Below the pieces are notes generated by a model. That model ran no database searches and was not told where the DNA came from. It saw only the letters and a list, made by a program, of their open reading frames with translations. DNA of 35,240 nucleotides from Pseudomonadota bacterium (GTDB taxonomy: Bacteria; Pseudomonadota; Gammaproteobacteria; Burkholderiales; Ferrovaceae): the NCBI GenBank assembly GCA_021811145.1, contig JAJZPN010000016.1, forward strand, positions 1 to 35,240, given 5' to 3'. Shown one piece after another: positions 24,744 to 33,300 of the stretch. Within the stretch, counting starts at the first letter, position 1. The number at the start of each line of letters is the position of its first letter. Made by a program: the position numbers and the translations under genes.

Positions 24744-26129
24744 ATGAATGCCCATATTTTACTTGTCGATGATGATACGGATTTACTGCGTCTTCTGACT
24801 ATGCGCCTTGAAGCCGCAGGATACCGTGTTTCTGTTGCCACTACCGCTGAAGAAGCGCTGGCTAAACTTGCTATAGAGCGTCCACAACTTGTGGTGAGTG
24901 ATGTGCAGTTACCTGGTCTTGATGGATTACGTTTGTTTGATGAAATCAGACAGCGCCACCCGATTCTTCCTGTCATTCTGATTACTGCTCATGGCACAAT
25001 TCCTGACGCTGTTGAGGCCACTACTCGAGGAGTCTTTGGTTATTTAACCAAACCCTTTGAAGGGAAAGTGTTGCTCGATAAAATAGCCGAAGCATTATCT
25101 ATTTACCATGTGTCTTCAGAGGAACCCAGTACAATAGAAGAAGAGTGGCGTAGTCACATTATTAGTCGTTCTGACCGAGTTGCTGAACTGCTTAATGAAG
25201 CCAAAATGGTTGCTCAATCAGATGCCAGTATTTTAATTAGGGGTGAAAGCGGGACGGGTAAAGAGCTATTAGCACAAGCTATTCACCGAGCTAGCTCGCG
25301 TGCTAAGCATTCTTTTGTAGCGCTAAATTGTAGCGCTATTCCAGAGCACTTATTAGAGTCTGAACTCTTTGGACATGTAAAAGGTGCTTTTACAGGTGCG
25401 ATACATTCTAATGAAGGGTTATTTCGTGCTGCACAAGGGGGAACTCTATTTTTAGATGAAATTGGTGATATGCCTGTTAATCTGCAAGCAAAACTACTGC
25501 GTGTTTTACAAGAACGTAAAATTCGCCCTGTGGGATCAAGTCAGAGTATCGATGTTGATGTACGTATTTTGTCGTCAACCCATCAGGATTTAGAAGCAGC
25601 TATTCGGGAAAATCAGTTTAGAGAAGATTTATACTATCGATTAAATGTTGTCGAGCTAACGCTCCCACCTCTACGAGAAAGACGGGAAGACATCTTGTTG
25701 CTTGCCAATCATTTTTTAAACCGCTTAGCTGTAAAATATCATAAAACGATTAATGGTTTTACGCCGGATGCGATTGAAGCACTGACCACTTATTCTTGGC
25801 CAGGCAATATTCGTCAGCTTTACAATGTAATTGAACAAGTATCCGCCTTATCCACAGGCTCTTTGATTTCTCATACATTAGTACAAAGAGCGCTTAAAGT
25901 ACCGTCAGTACAGATTCTCAGCTTAGCTGAAGCCAGAGAACGCTTTGAGCGTGATTATTTAATTGGTTTATTAAAAGTGACAGGTGGCAATGTGGCAGAT
26001 GCCGCTCGCTTAGCTGAGAGAAATAGAACTGAATTTTATCGTCTTTTACAAAAACACGGACTGACCCCTGATACATTTAAGCGATTAGAGGGCCAAACTG
26101 GAGTTGTCACTATTGAGCGACAAACCTAA
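24744..26129 (+). CDS. glrR: Sigma-54-dependent response regulator GlrR (QseF-like)
   Basis: A 461-residue NtrC-type activator. The receiver domain has D10/D11, phospho-acceptor D53 (VSDVQLPGLDG) and K103 (LTKPF). The AAA+ domain has Walker A GESGTGKE (167-174), the sigma-54 contact loop GAFTGA (214-219) and Walker B GGTLFLDEIGD. A Fis-type helix-turn-helix ends the protein (GNVADAARLAERNRTEFYRLLQKHGL). Similarity to E. coli GlrR runs along the whole length, including TAHGTIPDAV, the linker and NRTEFYKLL. It is followed by opgH, glrK and a QseG-like gene, whereas enterobacteria have glrK-qseG-glrR. It should activate sigma-54 promoters; a candidate lies at once downstream. No clear ribosome site precedes the ATG. 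Confidence 0.93.
   Translation: MNAHILLVDDDTDLLRLLTMRLEAAGYRVSVATTAEEALAKLAIERPQLVVSDVQLPGLDGLRLFDEIRQRHPILPVILITAHGTIPDAVEATTRGVFGYLTKPFEGKVLLDKIAEALSIYHVSSEEPSTIEEEWRSHIISRSDRVAELLNEAKMVAQSDASILIRGESGTGKELLAQAIHRASSRAKHSFVALNCSAIPEHLLESELFGHVKGAFTGAIHSNEGLFRAAQGGTLFLDEIGDMPVNLQAKLLRVLQERKIRPVGSSQSIDVDVRILSSTHQDLEAAIRENQFREDLYYRLNVVELTLPPLRERREDILLLANHFLNRLAVKYHKTINGFTPDAIEALTTYSWPGNIRQLYNVIEQVSALSTGSLISHTLVQRALKVPSVQILSLAEARERFERDYLIGLLKVTGGNVADAARLAERNRTEFYRLLQKHGLTPDTFKRLEGQTGVVTIERQT
26105..26122 (+). promoter_or_regulatory. GlrR-type operator, distal copy
   Basis: TGTC (26105-26108), 10 bases, then GACA (26119-26122): an exact match to the TGTC-N10-GACA consensus known for GlrR upstream of glmY in enterobacteria. 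The arms extend by one more pair (T before, A after). It lies in the last codons of glrR, about 150 bases before the -24 element. It shares the 8-base end AGCGACAA with the proximal copy. Confidence 0.7.
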
Positions 26130-26170
26130 CTGTCTGTTTTCAATACTCTTTTCTTAAAAAAATTTATAGC

Positions 26171-26188
26171 TGTCGTGAAACAGCGACA
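26171..26188 (+). promoter_or_regulatory. GlrR-type operator, proximal copy
   Basis: TGTC (26171-26174), 10 bases, then GACA (26185-26188), again an exact TGTC-N10-GACA. It lies 66 bases from the distal copy and about 85 bases upstream of the -24 element, the normal range for an enhancer site of an NtrC-type activator. Confidence 0.72.
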
Positions 26189-26271
26189 AAACCTGTATGT
26201 TTATAAAGTTTGAAAACTAACAATACAAATAAATCCTATTGAAAACAATGGGTTAAGTTTATAAAAAAGGT

Positions 26272-26287
26272 TGGCATGAATGTTGCT
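26272..26287 (+). promoter_or_regulatory. Sigma-54 (-24/-12) promoter before opgH
   Basis: TGGCAT (26272-26277), 5 bases, then TTGCT (26283-26287). This follows the consensus TGGCAC-N5-TTGCW with one difference, and the invariant GG and GC pairs are correctly spaced. Counting from the GC, transcription would begin at about 26298. Together with the two upstream operators it forms a complete GlrR/sigma-54 control region. Confidence 0.75.
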
Positions 26288-26298
26288 TATAAAGCAGC

Positions 26299-28266
26299 AT
26301 GAACCCAAATGAACATACACATCTCTCTCAGTCAGCGCAATTAGCGCCTTCTATTAATCGTGGCTCAATGGTAGCTTTGCCTTGGACAAGTTTTAGGCAT
26401 GGGTTGTCTTTATTGATGCAAGGCGTCAACAAACAGTCCTCGAAAACAAGTTATCCATGGCAGCAAATGGCTATAGAACGCCGTCGTGTACTGATGCTGT
26501 TAGTGGCTTTAACTACTGCAACAGTTGCCTATTTATGGGTTGATAACCAAAGTAACTGGGATTTTCTACCGTTACGCTTATTACAATTAGTTTTATTTTT
26601 ATTATTAACCGCGTGGGTTGCGGCAGGTTTTTTTACTGCGGTAATGGGATTTCTAGTTGAGTTGTTTGCTGATGGATTTGCTTTGAGCGCGAGACAAGTG
26701 GCGCACCAGAGCCTCTCAGTTAATACCAAAACTGCGGTAATCATGCCGATTTGTAATGAATCAGTTGATACGGTTTTTGCTGGTTTACGGGCTACCTGTG
26801 AGTCATTAGCTCAACGCCCTGAAGCCAAACAATTTGATGTTTTCATTTTATCTGATTCTTTTGATCCTGCTATACGGGCGGAAGAACTGAGTGCTTGGTC
26901 TGCTCTACGCGATCAATTGCAAGGACAAGTTAATCTCTATTATCGCGTTCGTCAGCGTCGTACTAGACGTAAAGCTGGGAATGTGGCTGATTTTTGTCGT
27001 CGTTGGGGTAAAAATTATCAGTATATGGTGGTTTTTGACGCTGATAGTGTCATGAGTGGTGATGCTCTAGTGACGTTAGCTAAATTAATGGATCACAATC
27101 CACGCTCCGGTATTATTCAAACAGTTCCTCAACCATGTGGCGTAGATACCTTACATGCGCGAGTTCAACAGTTTGCTGCTCGAGTTTCTGGACGACTCTT
27201 TACTAAGGGAATGCTGTATTGGCAACTTGGTGAGTCCCATTACTGGGGACATAATGCCATTATTCGTATCGAGCCATTTATGAAACATTGTGCATTGGCG
27301 GATCTGCCAGGTACTGGTGGTTTGAGTGGCCATATCATGTCTCATGACTTTGTTGAAGCAGCAATGATGCGAAGAGCAGGTTATGACGTGTGGCTTGTAA
27401 CTGACGTTGAGGGTAGTTATGAACAGCAACCAGCCAATTTACCTGAAGAGTTGCAGCGTGATCGACGTTGGTGTCAAGGTAACATTAAAAATATTCGCTT
27501 GATTGCCGAGCCTGGCTTTGCAATGGTTCATCGCTTTATGTTGCTAACAGGAGTGTTGGCCTATGCTTCATCTCCATTGTGGTTATTATTGATTCTAACG
27601 AGTACCTTGGTTTATGCTCTGGATCGTTTCTTTGGCGCTGGATTAGCTGATAATTTACTGTTATCTCACTATACTGAATTATGGTACGTGACATTGGTTT
27701 TATTATTTTCACCGCGCGTTATGTCTTTATTGGTCATTTTCTATAAAAGAGAAAGCAATCAATATGGTGGGACGTTCGCTTTACTTAAAAGTACCTTGTT
27801 AGAGTCATTGTATTCTGCCATGGTCGCTCCCTTAAGAATGATGGCACATACCTACTATGTCATTTCTGCCTTAACAGGTCTTGGTTTGGAATGGAAATCC
27901 CCTCTTCGCGAAGCAAAGTCTTTGCAGTGGAAAAATACATTTAAGTACTTTATTCCTTACATGTGGCCAATGGTTTTACTGGCATTGATTACTTTGATTG
28001 TTGCCCCTGGCAATCTTCTTTGGTTACTTCCAGTATTCATTCCTGTGTTATTGGCTACTCCCTTTGCCGTGATGACCAGTAGTAGTTATGTGGGGTTGTG
28101 GTTACGTGTTAGAAACCTTTTTGTCACTCCTGAGGAATCAACCGCACCTGCTGTAATGCAACAAGCGTGGTACTATAGTGGACGCTATATAAAATTGAAT
28201 AGGCTTTTACGCTGGTTAAGACAGCCAAAAACCCGTTCAGGCGCAACCGCTTACCATTTACGCTAA
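26299..28266 (+). CDS. opgH: Glucans biosynthesis glucosyltransferase OpgH (MdoH)
   Basis: A 655-residue inner-membrane enzyme that builds the beta-1,2-glucan backbone of osmoregulated periplasmic glucans from UDP-glucose. Membrane helices occur at about residues 64-82 and 92-118, with several more in the C-terminal third (about 408-440, 455-475, 555-590). The cytoplasmic GT2 domain has VIMPICNES, the DAD metal motif (247-249) and the acceptor-site QRDRRW (386-391), as in the OpgH family. It is shorter than E. coli OpgH (847) because both ends are trimmed. The ATG at 26299 lies at the predicted transcript start; a later ATG at 26368 would leave a short leader and still keep all domains. glrK starts 3 bases after its stop. 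Confidence 0.92.
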   Translation: MNPNEHTHLSQSAQLAPSINRGSMVALPWTSFRHGLSLLMQGVNKQSSKTSYPWQQMAIERRRVLMLLVALTTATVAYLWVDNQSNWDFLPLRLLQLVLFLLLTAWVAAGFFTAVMGFLVELFADGFALSARQVAHQSLSVNTKTAVIMPICNESVDTVFAGLRATCESLAQRPEAKQFDVFILSDSFDPAIRAEELSAWSALRDQLQGQVNLYYRVRQRRTRRKAGNVADFCRRWGKNYQYMVVFDADSVMSGDALVTLAKLMDHNPRSGIIQTVPQPCGVDTLHARVQQFAARVSGRLFTKGMLYWQLGESHYWGHNAIIRIEPFMKHCALADLPGTGGLSGHIMSHDFVEAAMMRRAGYDVWLVTDVEGSYEQQPANLPEELQRDRRWCQGNIKNIRLIAEPGFAMVHRFMLLTGVLAYASSPLWLLLILTSTLVYALDRFFGAGLADNLLLSHYTELWYVTLVLLFSPRVMSLLVIFYKRESNQYGGTFALLKSTLLESLYSAMVAPLRMMAHTYYVISALTGLGLEWKSPLREAKSLQWKNTFKYFIPYMWPMVLLALITLIVAPGNLLWLLPVFIPVLLATPFAVMTSSSYVGLWLRVRNLFVTPEESTAPAVMQQAWYYSGRYIKLNRLLRWLRQPKTRSGATAYHLR

Positions 28267-28269
28267 TGC

Positions 28270-29754
28270 ATGAGAGATTTAAGACAGTCTAATAGTGAAA
28301 TAAAAAAAACTGACAGTTTTATTTGGGGGCAACACTTTCCTTTATCTTTTAGGCAACTGTTGCTTCTCGCATTCTTAAGCATCATTTTGTTACTCGGTGG
28401 TGCCTTAATTCGAACTCTTGTGTCACTTCAAAACCTATCACAACAAAACGTTGAGTATCCCAAGAAAATGCTGTTCGTATTGGAACAGATTCATGAACTA
28501 CAAGACACCACAGTCTCGTTGGAAAGGAAGTCACGCCAATTTATGGTACTTAACGATCCCACGATGCGAGGGGACATTAAGAAAAATTTTAATCATGGAA
28601 GCGATGTAGTAAAAGCATTAGAGGCAGTACCAGATATTGATTTGGAGCCTCTTTTGGAACAGTGGATAAAACTTGCTCAATTTGCCTCTGATTCGTTAAC
28701 GAATGATTCTGTTGTCACCCCCAATCGGCAACAAGAAATATTAAATACTTACGGTCAGCTAGGTGAGCTTATTCAACAGATTGATTCTTCCTCTCGCGAT
28801 TATTTGAAAAAATATAATGAAACATTAGTCATTGAGTTTAAGCGTCAACGCGATGCATTAATCACGTTCGGGATATTCGCTTCGTTATTTGCTGTCATGT
28901 TAGCGCTTATTTTAGGTATGTGGTTATCTCAGTCATTAAGAGAGGTGGAAACAGCAATTGATCAACTTGGTACTGCTGATAAGGATCAACCTATATTTAT
29001 TGGTGGTCCTGCTGATATGAGACGACTAGGTGAGCGCATTGAAACTTTACGCCAACGTTTAAACGAATTAGAAGCAGATAAACTATTATTCATGCGTCAT
29101 ATTTCCCATGAATTGAAAACCCCACTCGCTAATCTTCGCGAGGGTATTGCTTTACTTGAAGATCAGGTAATGGGGCAAATGAATACACAACAAACAGAAA
29201 TTATTCATATTCTAAGAGATAATGCTCTATCTCTTCAGCAACAAATTGAGAGTTTATTGCAATACAATGCCTTCTCAGAAGATACACGACGATTGGATTT
29301 AGAGTGTGTTGATATTTATCAGTTATTAAAAGAGTTAATCACTCGTTATCGACTTCAATTACAATCTCGTTCTCTTACTATTGATTTGATAGGGCAGTCA
29401 TTAAAAACACGACTAGACTCAGATAAAATAGAAATTATTGTCAACAACTTATTATCCAATGCAGTGCGTTTTAGTCCCGAACATGGGTTAATCAAACTAA
29501 CCTTGTCACTAAATCAAACAATGATTCGAATTGATTGTGAAGACCAAGGACCTGGTATTGCGCCAGAGGATCGAGAAAAGATTTTTAACCCCTTTTATCA
29601 AGGTTCAAGGCAACCCACCAGCTCACGCAAAGGTAGTGGAATTGGTTTATCTATTGTGAAAGAATTGGTGTCTGCTCATGGCGGACAGGTATTATTAATT
29701 TCAGGCGAACAAGGTTCGCACTTTTCTGTTGAGATCCCTTATGAAGCTTGTTAA
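28270..29754 (+). CDS. glrK: Sensor histidine kinase GlrK (QseE-like)
   Basis: A 494-residue inner-membrane sensor kinase, the probable partner of the GlrR encoded upstream. Membrane helices are at about residues 30-50 and 196-219, enclosing a mostly helical periplasmic sensor region. A HAMP-like linker follows, then the phospho-acceptor H280 in MRHISHELKTPLANLREG. The ATPase part has the N box (NNLLSNAVRFSPEHG), G1 (DQGPGIAPED) and G2 (GSGIGLSIVKEL). It begins 3 bases after opgH without its own clear ribosome site, so it is probably coupled to opgH. The QseG-like lipoprotein gene starts inside its end. Confidence 0.9.
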   Translation: MRDLRQSNSEIKKTDSFIWGQHFPLSFRQLLLLAFLSIILLLGGALIRTLVSLQNLSQQNVEYPKKMLFVLEQIHELQDTTVSLERKSRQFMVLNDPTMRGDIKKNFNHGSDVVKALEAVPDIDLEPLLEQWIKLAQFASDSLTNDSVVTPNRQQEILNTYGQLGELIQQIDSSSRDYLKKYNETLVIEFKRQRDALITFGIFASLFAVMLALILGMWLSQSLREVETAIDQLGTADKDQPIFIGGPADMRRLGERIETLRQRLNELEADKLLFMRHISHELKTPLANLREGIALLEDQVMGQMNTQQTEIIHILRDNALSLQQQIESLLQYNAFSEDTRRLDLECVDIYQLLKELITRYRLQLQSRSLTIDLIGQSLKTRLDSDKIEIIVNNLLSNAVRFSPEHGLIKLTLSLNQTMIRIDCEDQGPGIAPEDREKIFNPFYQGSRQPTSSRKGSGIGLSIVKELVSAHGGQVLLISGEQGSHFSVEIPYEAC

Positions 29755-30280
29755 ATATAGTGTAATGTTAACCTCGATTGTTATATTGAATGCTTGTAGT
29801 ATTAATCAAGAAAGTGATAAAGCACGTCAAGAACACAATCAAGGCGAAATAAAACTCAAACATCGTGAAGAAGTGAATTTAATTGGAGCCACCTGGTTAC
29901 AGATTAATCAAGATTTAAAAGCGGCTGCTGGTACTAAACAGCAAATGATTAATCAATGGGTGGCTACAACAGACACATTAAGTGGTGTTGATCGTGTCCG
30001 TTTAACTGCTTTGTTACTTCTTAATACTGATACCCAGTCACATACTCAGGCGCTTCGATTATTAACCACTATGCCAGATATACAAAAAGTAGATTTGTTA
30101 CCTGTTGTGGAATGGCTGACTGCGTTGGCAAAAAATGAAATTGTAGAAGACAGTCAGATGCGCGATATGACTCAACAATTATCAGAAACTCAGTTAAAAA
30201 TGACTGCTCTACAAAATAAAATTAAAGAATTAAAAGCCTTAGAAAGTAATCTATTATCAAAACCCTCTGAAAATCATTAG
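29741..30280 (+). CDS. qseG: QseG-like lipoprotein, partner of the sensor kinase
   Basis: A 179-residue lipoprotein. The signal has the lipobox LNAC with the lipidated Cys at residue 19 and Ser next, favouring the outer membrane. The mature protein is mostly helical, with a coiled-coil-like C-terminus (about residues 145-175, MRDMTQQLSETQLKMTALQNK). The sequence match to enterobacterial QseG is weak by eye; the call rests on the size, the lipobox and the glrK-qseG order with a 14-base overlap. In E. coli QseG binds the kinase from the periplasmic side and tunes its activity. ATG 29741 is preferred over an in-frame TTG 12 bases upstream because GAG lies about 8 bases before it. Confidence 0.7.
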   Translation: MKLVKYSVMLTSIVILNACSINQESDKARQEHNQGEIKLKHREEVNLIGATWLQINQDLKAAAGTKQQMINQWVATTDTLSGVDRVRLTALLLLNTDTQSHTQALRLLTTMPDIQKVDLLPVVEWLTALAKNEIVEDSQMRDMTQQLSETQLKMTALQNKIKELKALESNLLSKPSENH

Positions 30281-30296
30281 CATTTGGATAACCACT

Positions 30297-31910
30297 ATGA
30301 GTATTTCACGTCGACAATTTTTATCTTGGATGAGTCTTTTTGCCACCACCACAGGGGTAGGTTTTACCAGTAACACTCTAGCAGGATTTGCTACAAACCA
30401 AACTGGAGAGGCATTTGATTTTTCGTTTGAAGAATTAATTAAGCAGGCACAACAGTTAGCGAATAAAGCTTATAAAGCTCCTCCGAGACCAGATGCGCAT
30501 GTCTTAGATGAGATCGATTGGGAGAATCACGGAAAAATTCAATTTGATACAGATCATGCTCTTTTTGCACATGGCCCGGGTCAATTTCCGATCTCTTTTT
30601 TCCATCAAGGACGATTTTTTAGAGTCCCAGTGAGAATGTTTGTGTTGGACAGTAATGAAGCATCTACCCAAGCAAAAGAAATAGTTTATAACTCTAATTT
30701 GTTTAGCATGCCAGAAAATAGTCCAGCACGGCGTTTAACTTCTCCTGCGGCCTTTGCCGGATTTCGTATACAAGAGAGTAGGCTAAATAATACTGCACAA
30801 TTAAATTGGCGCACTAATGATTGGGCGGCATTTTTAGGAGCGTCTTACTTCAGGGCAATCGGTGATGAATACCAGTACGGTTTATCTGCAAGAGGAGTAG
30901 CAGTGAATGTGGTGGTTGAAGGAGTTCAAGAAGAGTTTCCTGATTTCACTCATTTTTATTTTGCGCCACCTGAAGACAATAGTGACTCAATGATTATCTA
31001 TGCACTATTAGATGGTCCAAGCATTACAGGGGCTTATCGATTTAAGATTACTCGACGCCACGAAGTGATTATGGAAATTGAAAACCATCTTTTCTTGAGA
31101 AAAGATATCCATCGTCTTGGTTTGGCCCCAATGACATCTATGTATTGGTTTTCTGAGAAAGATAAAAAGACTGCTGAGGATTGGCGTCCTGCAGTTCATG
31201 ACTCTGATGGATTAATGTTATGGACCGGTCAAGACGAGCATGTTTGGCGTCCGCTTAATAATCCTTCAGGAATACAGATTTCTTCTTTTGTTGATAATCA
31301 TCCAAAAGGTTACGGTTTAATGCAACGTGAGCGTCGTTTTAGTGAGTATCAAGATGCTGTGCACTATGAAAAACGTCCTAGTTTATGGTTGGAACCCCTT
31401 GGTGACTGGGGGGAGGGAGCAGTTCAATTGGTTGAATTACATACCTCAGAGGAACTCTACGACAATATGGTAACAATGTGGGTACCAAAAGAAAAAGCCC
31501 GTGCTGGACAATCGTTTCATTTAAACTATCGTCTATATTGGCAGGCCGATTATCCATTCCCTCTGCCGCTTGCTGAGGTGTGCCGTACTAGTATTGGCCG
31601 CGGAGGAGAGCCTGGGGTGAGCCGTCCACCTGAAGCCCATAAGTTTATGGTGGAGTTTCATGGTGATATTTTTGCAACATTACCACCGAATACCGATCCT
31701 TTTGCTGATCTTTGGACCTCGAGAGGGCGATTTGATTTAATTTACGTGGAACGTGTCCCTGATGGAAAACCTAATCAGTGGCGGATTATTTTTGATCTCA
31801 TTTTGCCAAAGCAAGACAAAGGTGATCCTGTTGAGTTACGTTTAACTTTGAAGTCACAAGGAAAAGTGATTTCTGAGACGTGGGTATATCAATATTTACT
31901 AGATAACTAG
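30297..31910 (+). CDS. opgD: Periplasmic glucans biosynthesis protein OpgD (MdoD)
   Basis: A 537-residue periplasmic protein of the OpgG/OpgD family. The N-terminus has a twin-arginine signal (SRRQFL at residues 4-9, then a hydrophobic stretch), which distinguishes OpgD from the Sec-exported OpgG. The mature part begins with FSFEELIKQAQQLANKAY and has the family segments DEIDWENHGKIQFD, FFHQGRFFRVPVRMFV and ENHLFLRKDIHRLGLAPMTSMYWFSE. OpgD and OpgG are now assigned to glycoside hydrolase family GH186 and trim or shape the beta-1,2-glucan made by OpgH. It is the last gene of the opgH-glrK-qseG-opgD unit. No opgG is in the window. Its stop overlaps the rarA stop on the other strand by 4 bases. 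Confidence 0.88.
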   Translation: MSISRRQFLSWMSLFATTTGVGFTSNTLAGFATNQTGEAFDFSFEELIKQAQQLANKAYKAPPRPDAHVLDEIDWENHGKIQFDTDHALFAHGPGQFPISFFHQGRFFRVPVRMFVLDSNEASTQAKEIVYNSNLFSMPENSPARRLTSPAAFAGFRIQESRLNNTAQLNWRTNDWAAFLGASYFRAIGDEYQYGLSARGVAVNVVVEGVQEEFPDFTHFYFAPPEDNSDSMIIYALLDGPSITGAYRFKITRRHEVIMEIENHLFLRKDIHRLGLAPMTSMYWFSEKDKKTAEDWRPAVHDSDGLMLWTGQDEHVWRPLNNPSGIQISSFVDNHPKGYGLMQRERRFSEYQDAVHYEKRPSLWLEPLGDWGEGAVQLVELHTSEELYDNMVTMWVPKEKARAGQSFHLNYRLYWQADYPFPLPLAEVCRTSIGRGGEPGVSRPPEAHKFMVEFHGDIFATLPPNTDPFADLWTSRGRFDLIYVERVPDGKPNQWRIIFDLILPKQDKGDPVELRLTLKSQGKVISETWVYQYLLDN

Positions 31911-33217
31911 CTCTTGTCTTTGTTGTATTGCTTAAAATAGGCTTCGTCTAATGCTCTGAGGTGAGAGAGTTTTTCTTGTATTTTTTGTTCTAAACCGCGC
32001 GGCGTAGGTTGGTACCACTGTGGCTTGTTCATGCCCTCTGGGAAATAGTTCTCACCTGCTGCGTAGGCTTCAGGTTCATCATGAGCGTAACGGTAGGTTT
32101 TACCGTAACCAAGCTGCTTCATAAGTTGTGTTGGAGCGTTTCGTAAGTGATGGGGAACATCCCTTGTTTTATCTTGACTGACAAAAGCCTTTGCTTGATT
32201 AAAAGCCTGATATCCTGCATTTGATTTTGGTGCTACTGCCAAATAGATGAGTGCTTGAGCCAAGGCCAACTCACCTTCTGGAGAGCCTAATCGCTCATAG
32301 GTTTGCGCAGCATCATTAGCTAGCTGAATTGCTCTTGGATCAGCAAGACCAATATCTTCCCAAGCCATACGAATAATACGACGCATTAAATACTGGATAT
32401 CCACTCCGCCATCAATCATACGACAAAACCAGTACAGCGCCGCATCAGGATCAGATCCTCTTACCGACTTATGTAATGCTGATATTTGGTCATAAAACTG
32501 TTCTCCGCCCTTATCAAAACGTCTTAAGGCGTTAAGAAGTAATGGCTTAAGATCAGTGATGGTAATCACTGATTTGTTATGATGTAGAGCAAAATGATGA
32601 ACTTGCTCAATTAAATTGATTAATCGTCGACCATCACCATCTGCGCTGTCAAAAAGAACGGTTTGTGCTTCTGTATCCAGTTGAAGTGGCGGGATTAGAT
32701 GAGTTAGAGCGCGTTCATACAGTTGTTCTAATTCGCTCTTATTTAGAGAGTGTAGAACATATACTCGTGCACGTGATAACAGTGCAGAGTTGACTTCAAA
32801 AGAGGGGTTTTCGGTGGTTGCACCAATAAAAGTAATAAGTCCAGATTCTACATGAGGAAGAAGTGCATCTTGTTGTGATTTACTAAATCGATGTATTTCG
32901 TCAATAAATAAAACAGTTTTTCTGCCGTCCAATAGACTATGCTGCTGTGCCTTATCTACGGCTTCTCGAATGTCTTTGACCCCTGCTAACACAGCAGAAA
33001 GCGCAATAAACTCACCTGCAACATGTTGAGCATAAAGTTGTGCCAATGTGGTTTTACCCACACCAGGTGGTCCCCATAAAATCATTGACTGCAATTGTTT
33101 TGTAGTAAAGGCAAGGCGTAAAGGTCCTTGTTCACCAAGAAGATGGCGTTGACCAATCACATGGTCAATATTGCGAGGTCTTAATTGCTCTGCAAGAGGG
33201 ATATTAGGCTGTTCCAT
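31907..33217 (-). CDS. rarA: Replication-associated recombination protein RarA (MgsA)
   Basis: A 436-residue AAA+ ATPase of the RarA/MgsA/WRNIP1 family, which acts at stalled replication forks and resembles clamp-loader subunits. Walker A is GPPGVGKT (49-56) and Walker B is [10 protein letters not shown] (from 102). Sensor 1 lies in [11 protein letters not shown] and the arginine finger region follows in [10 protein letters not shown]. The C-terminal half has the family segments [38 protein letters not shown] and YKFYRPT-like ends here as [15 protein letters not shown]. The length matches the family (about 440). It converges on opgD and is divergent to gltX. Confidence 0.95.
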   Translation of the reverse strand: MEQPNIPLAEQLRPRNIDHVIGQRHLLGEQGPLRLAFTTKQLQSMILWGPPGVGKTTLAQLYAQHVAGEFIALSAVLAGVKDIREAVDKAQQHSLLDGRKTVLFIDEIHRFSKSQQDALLPHVESGLITFIGATTENPSFEVNSALLSRARVYVLHSLNKSELEQLYERALTHLIPPLQLDTEAQTVLFDSADGDGRRLINLIEQVHHFALHHNKSVITITDLKPLLLNALRRFDKGGEQFYDQISALHKSVRGSDPDAALYWFCRMIDGGVDIQYLMRRIIRMAWEDIGLADPRAIQLANDAAQTYERLGSPEGELALAQALIYLAVAPKSNAGYQAFNQAKAFVSQDKTRDVPHHLRNAPTQLMKQLGYGKTYRYAHDEPEAYAAGENYFPEGMNKPQWYQPTPRGLEQKIQEKLSHLRALDEAYFKQYNKDKS

Positions 33218-33235
33218 TTTTTTATTATCTCATGA

Positions 33236-33265
33236 CTGACGAAATACATCAGCCTCCGTTACAAT
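33236..33265 (+). promoter_or_regulatory. Sigma-70 type promoter for gltX
   Basis: CTGACG (33236-33241), an 18-base spacer, then TACAAT (33260-33265). The hexamers match consensus at 4/6 and 5/6 positions. The -10 lies 35 bases before the gltX ATG at 33301. Confidence 0.45.
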
Positions 33266-33300
33266 AGTACCTTTACACTTTATTGGTGGTAATAACAGTC

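Noticed and set aside
26131..26148. Third GlrR-like site (TGTC at 26131)
   Set aside because: The right half reads ACTC instead of GACA, so it does not meet the consensus.
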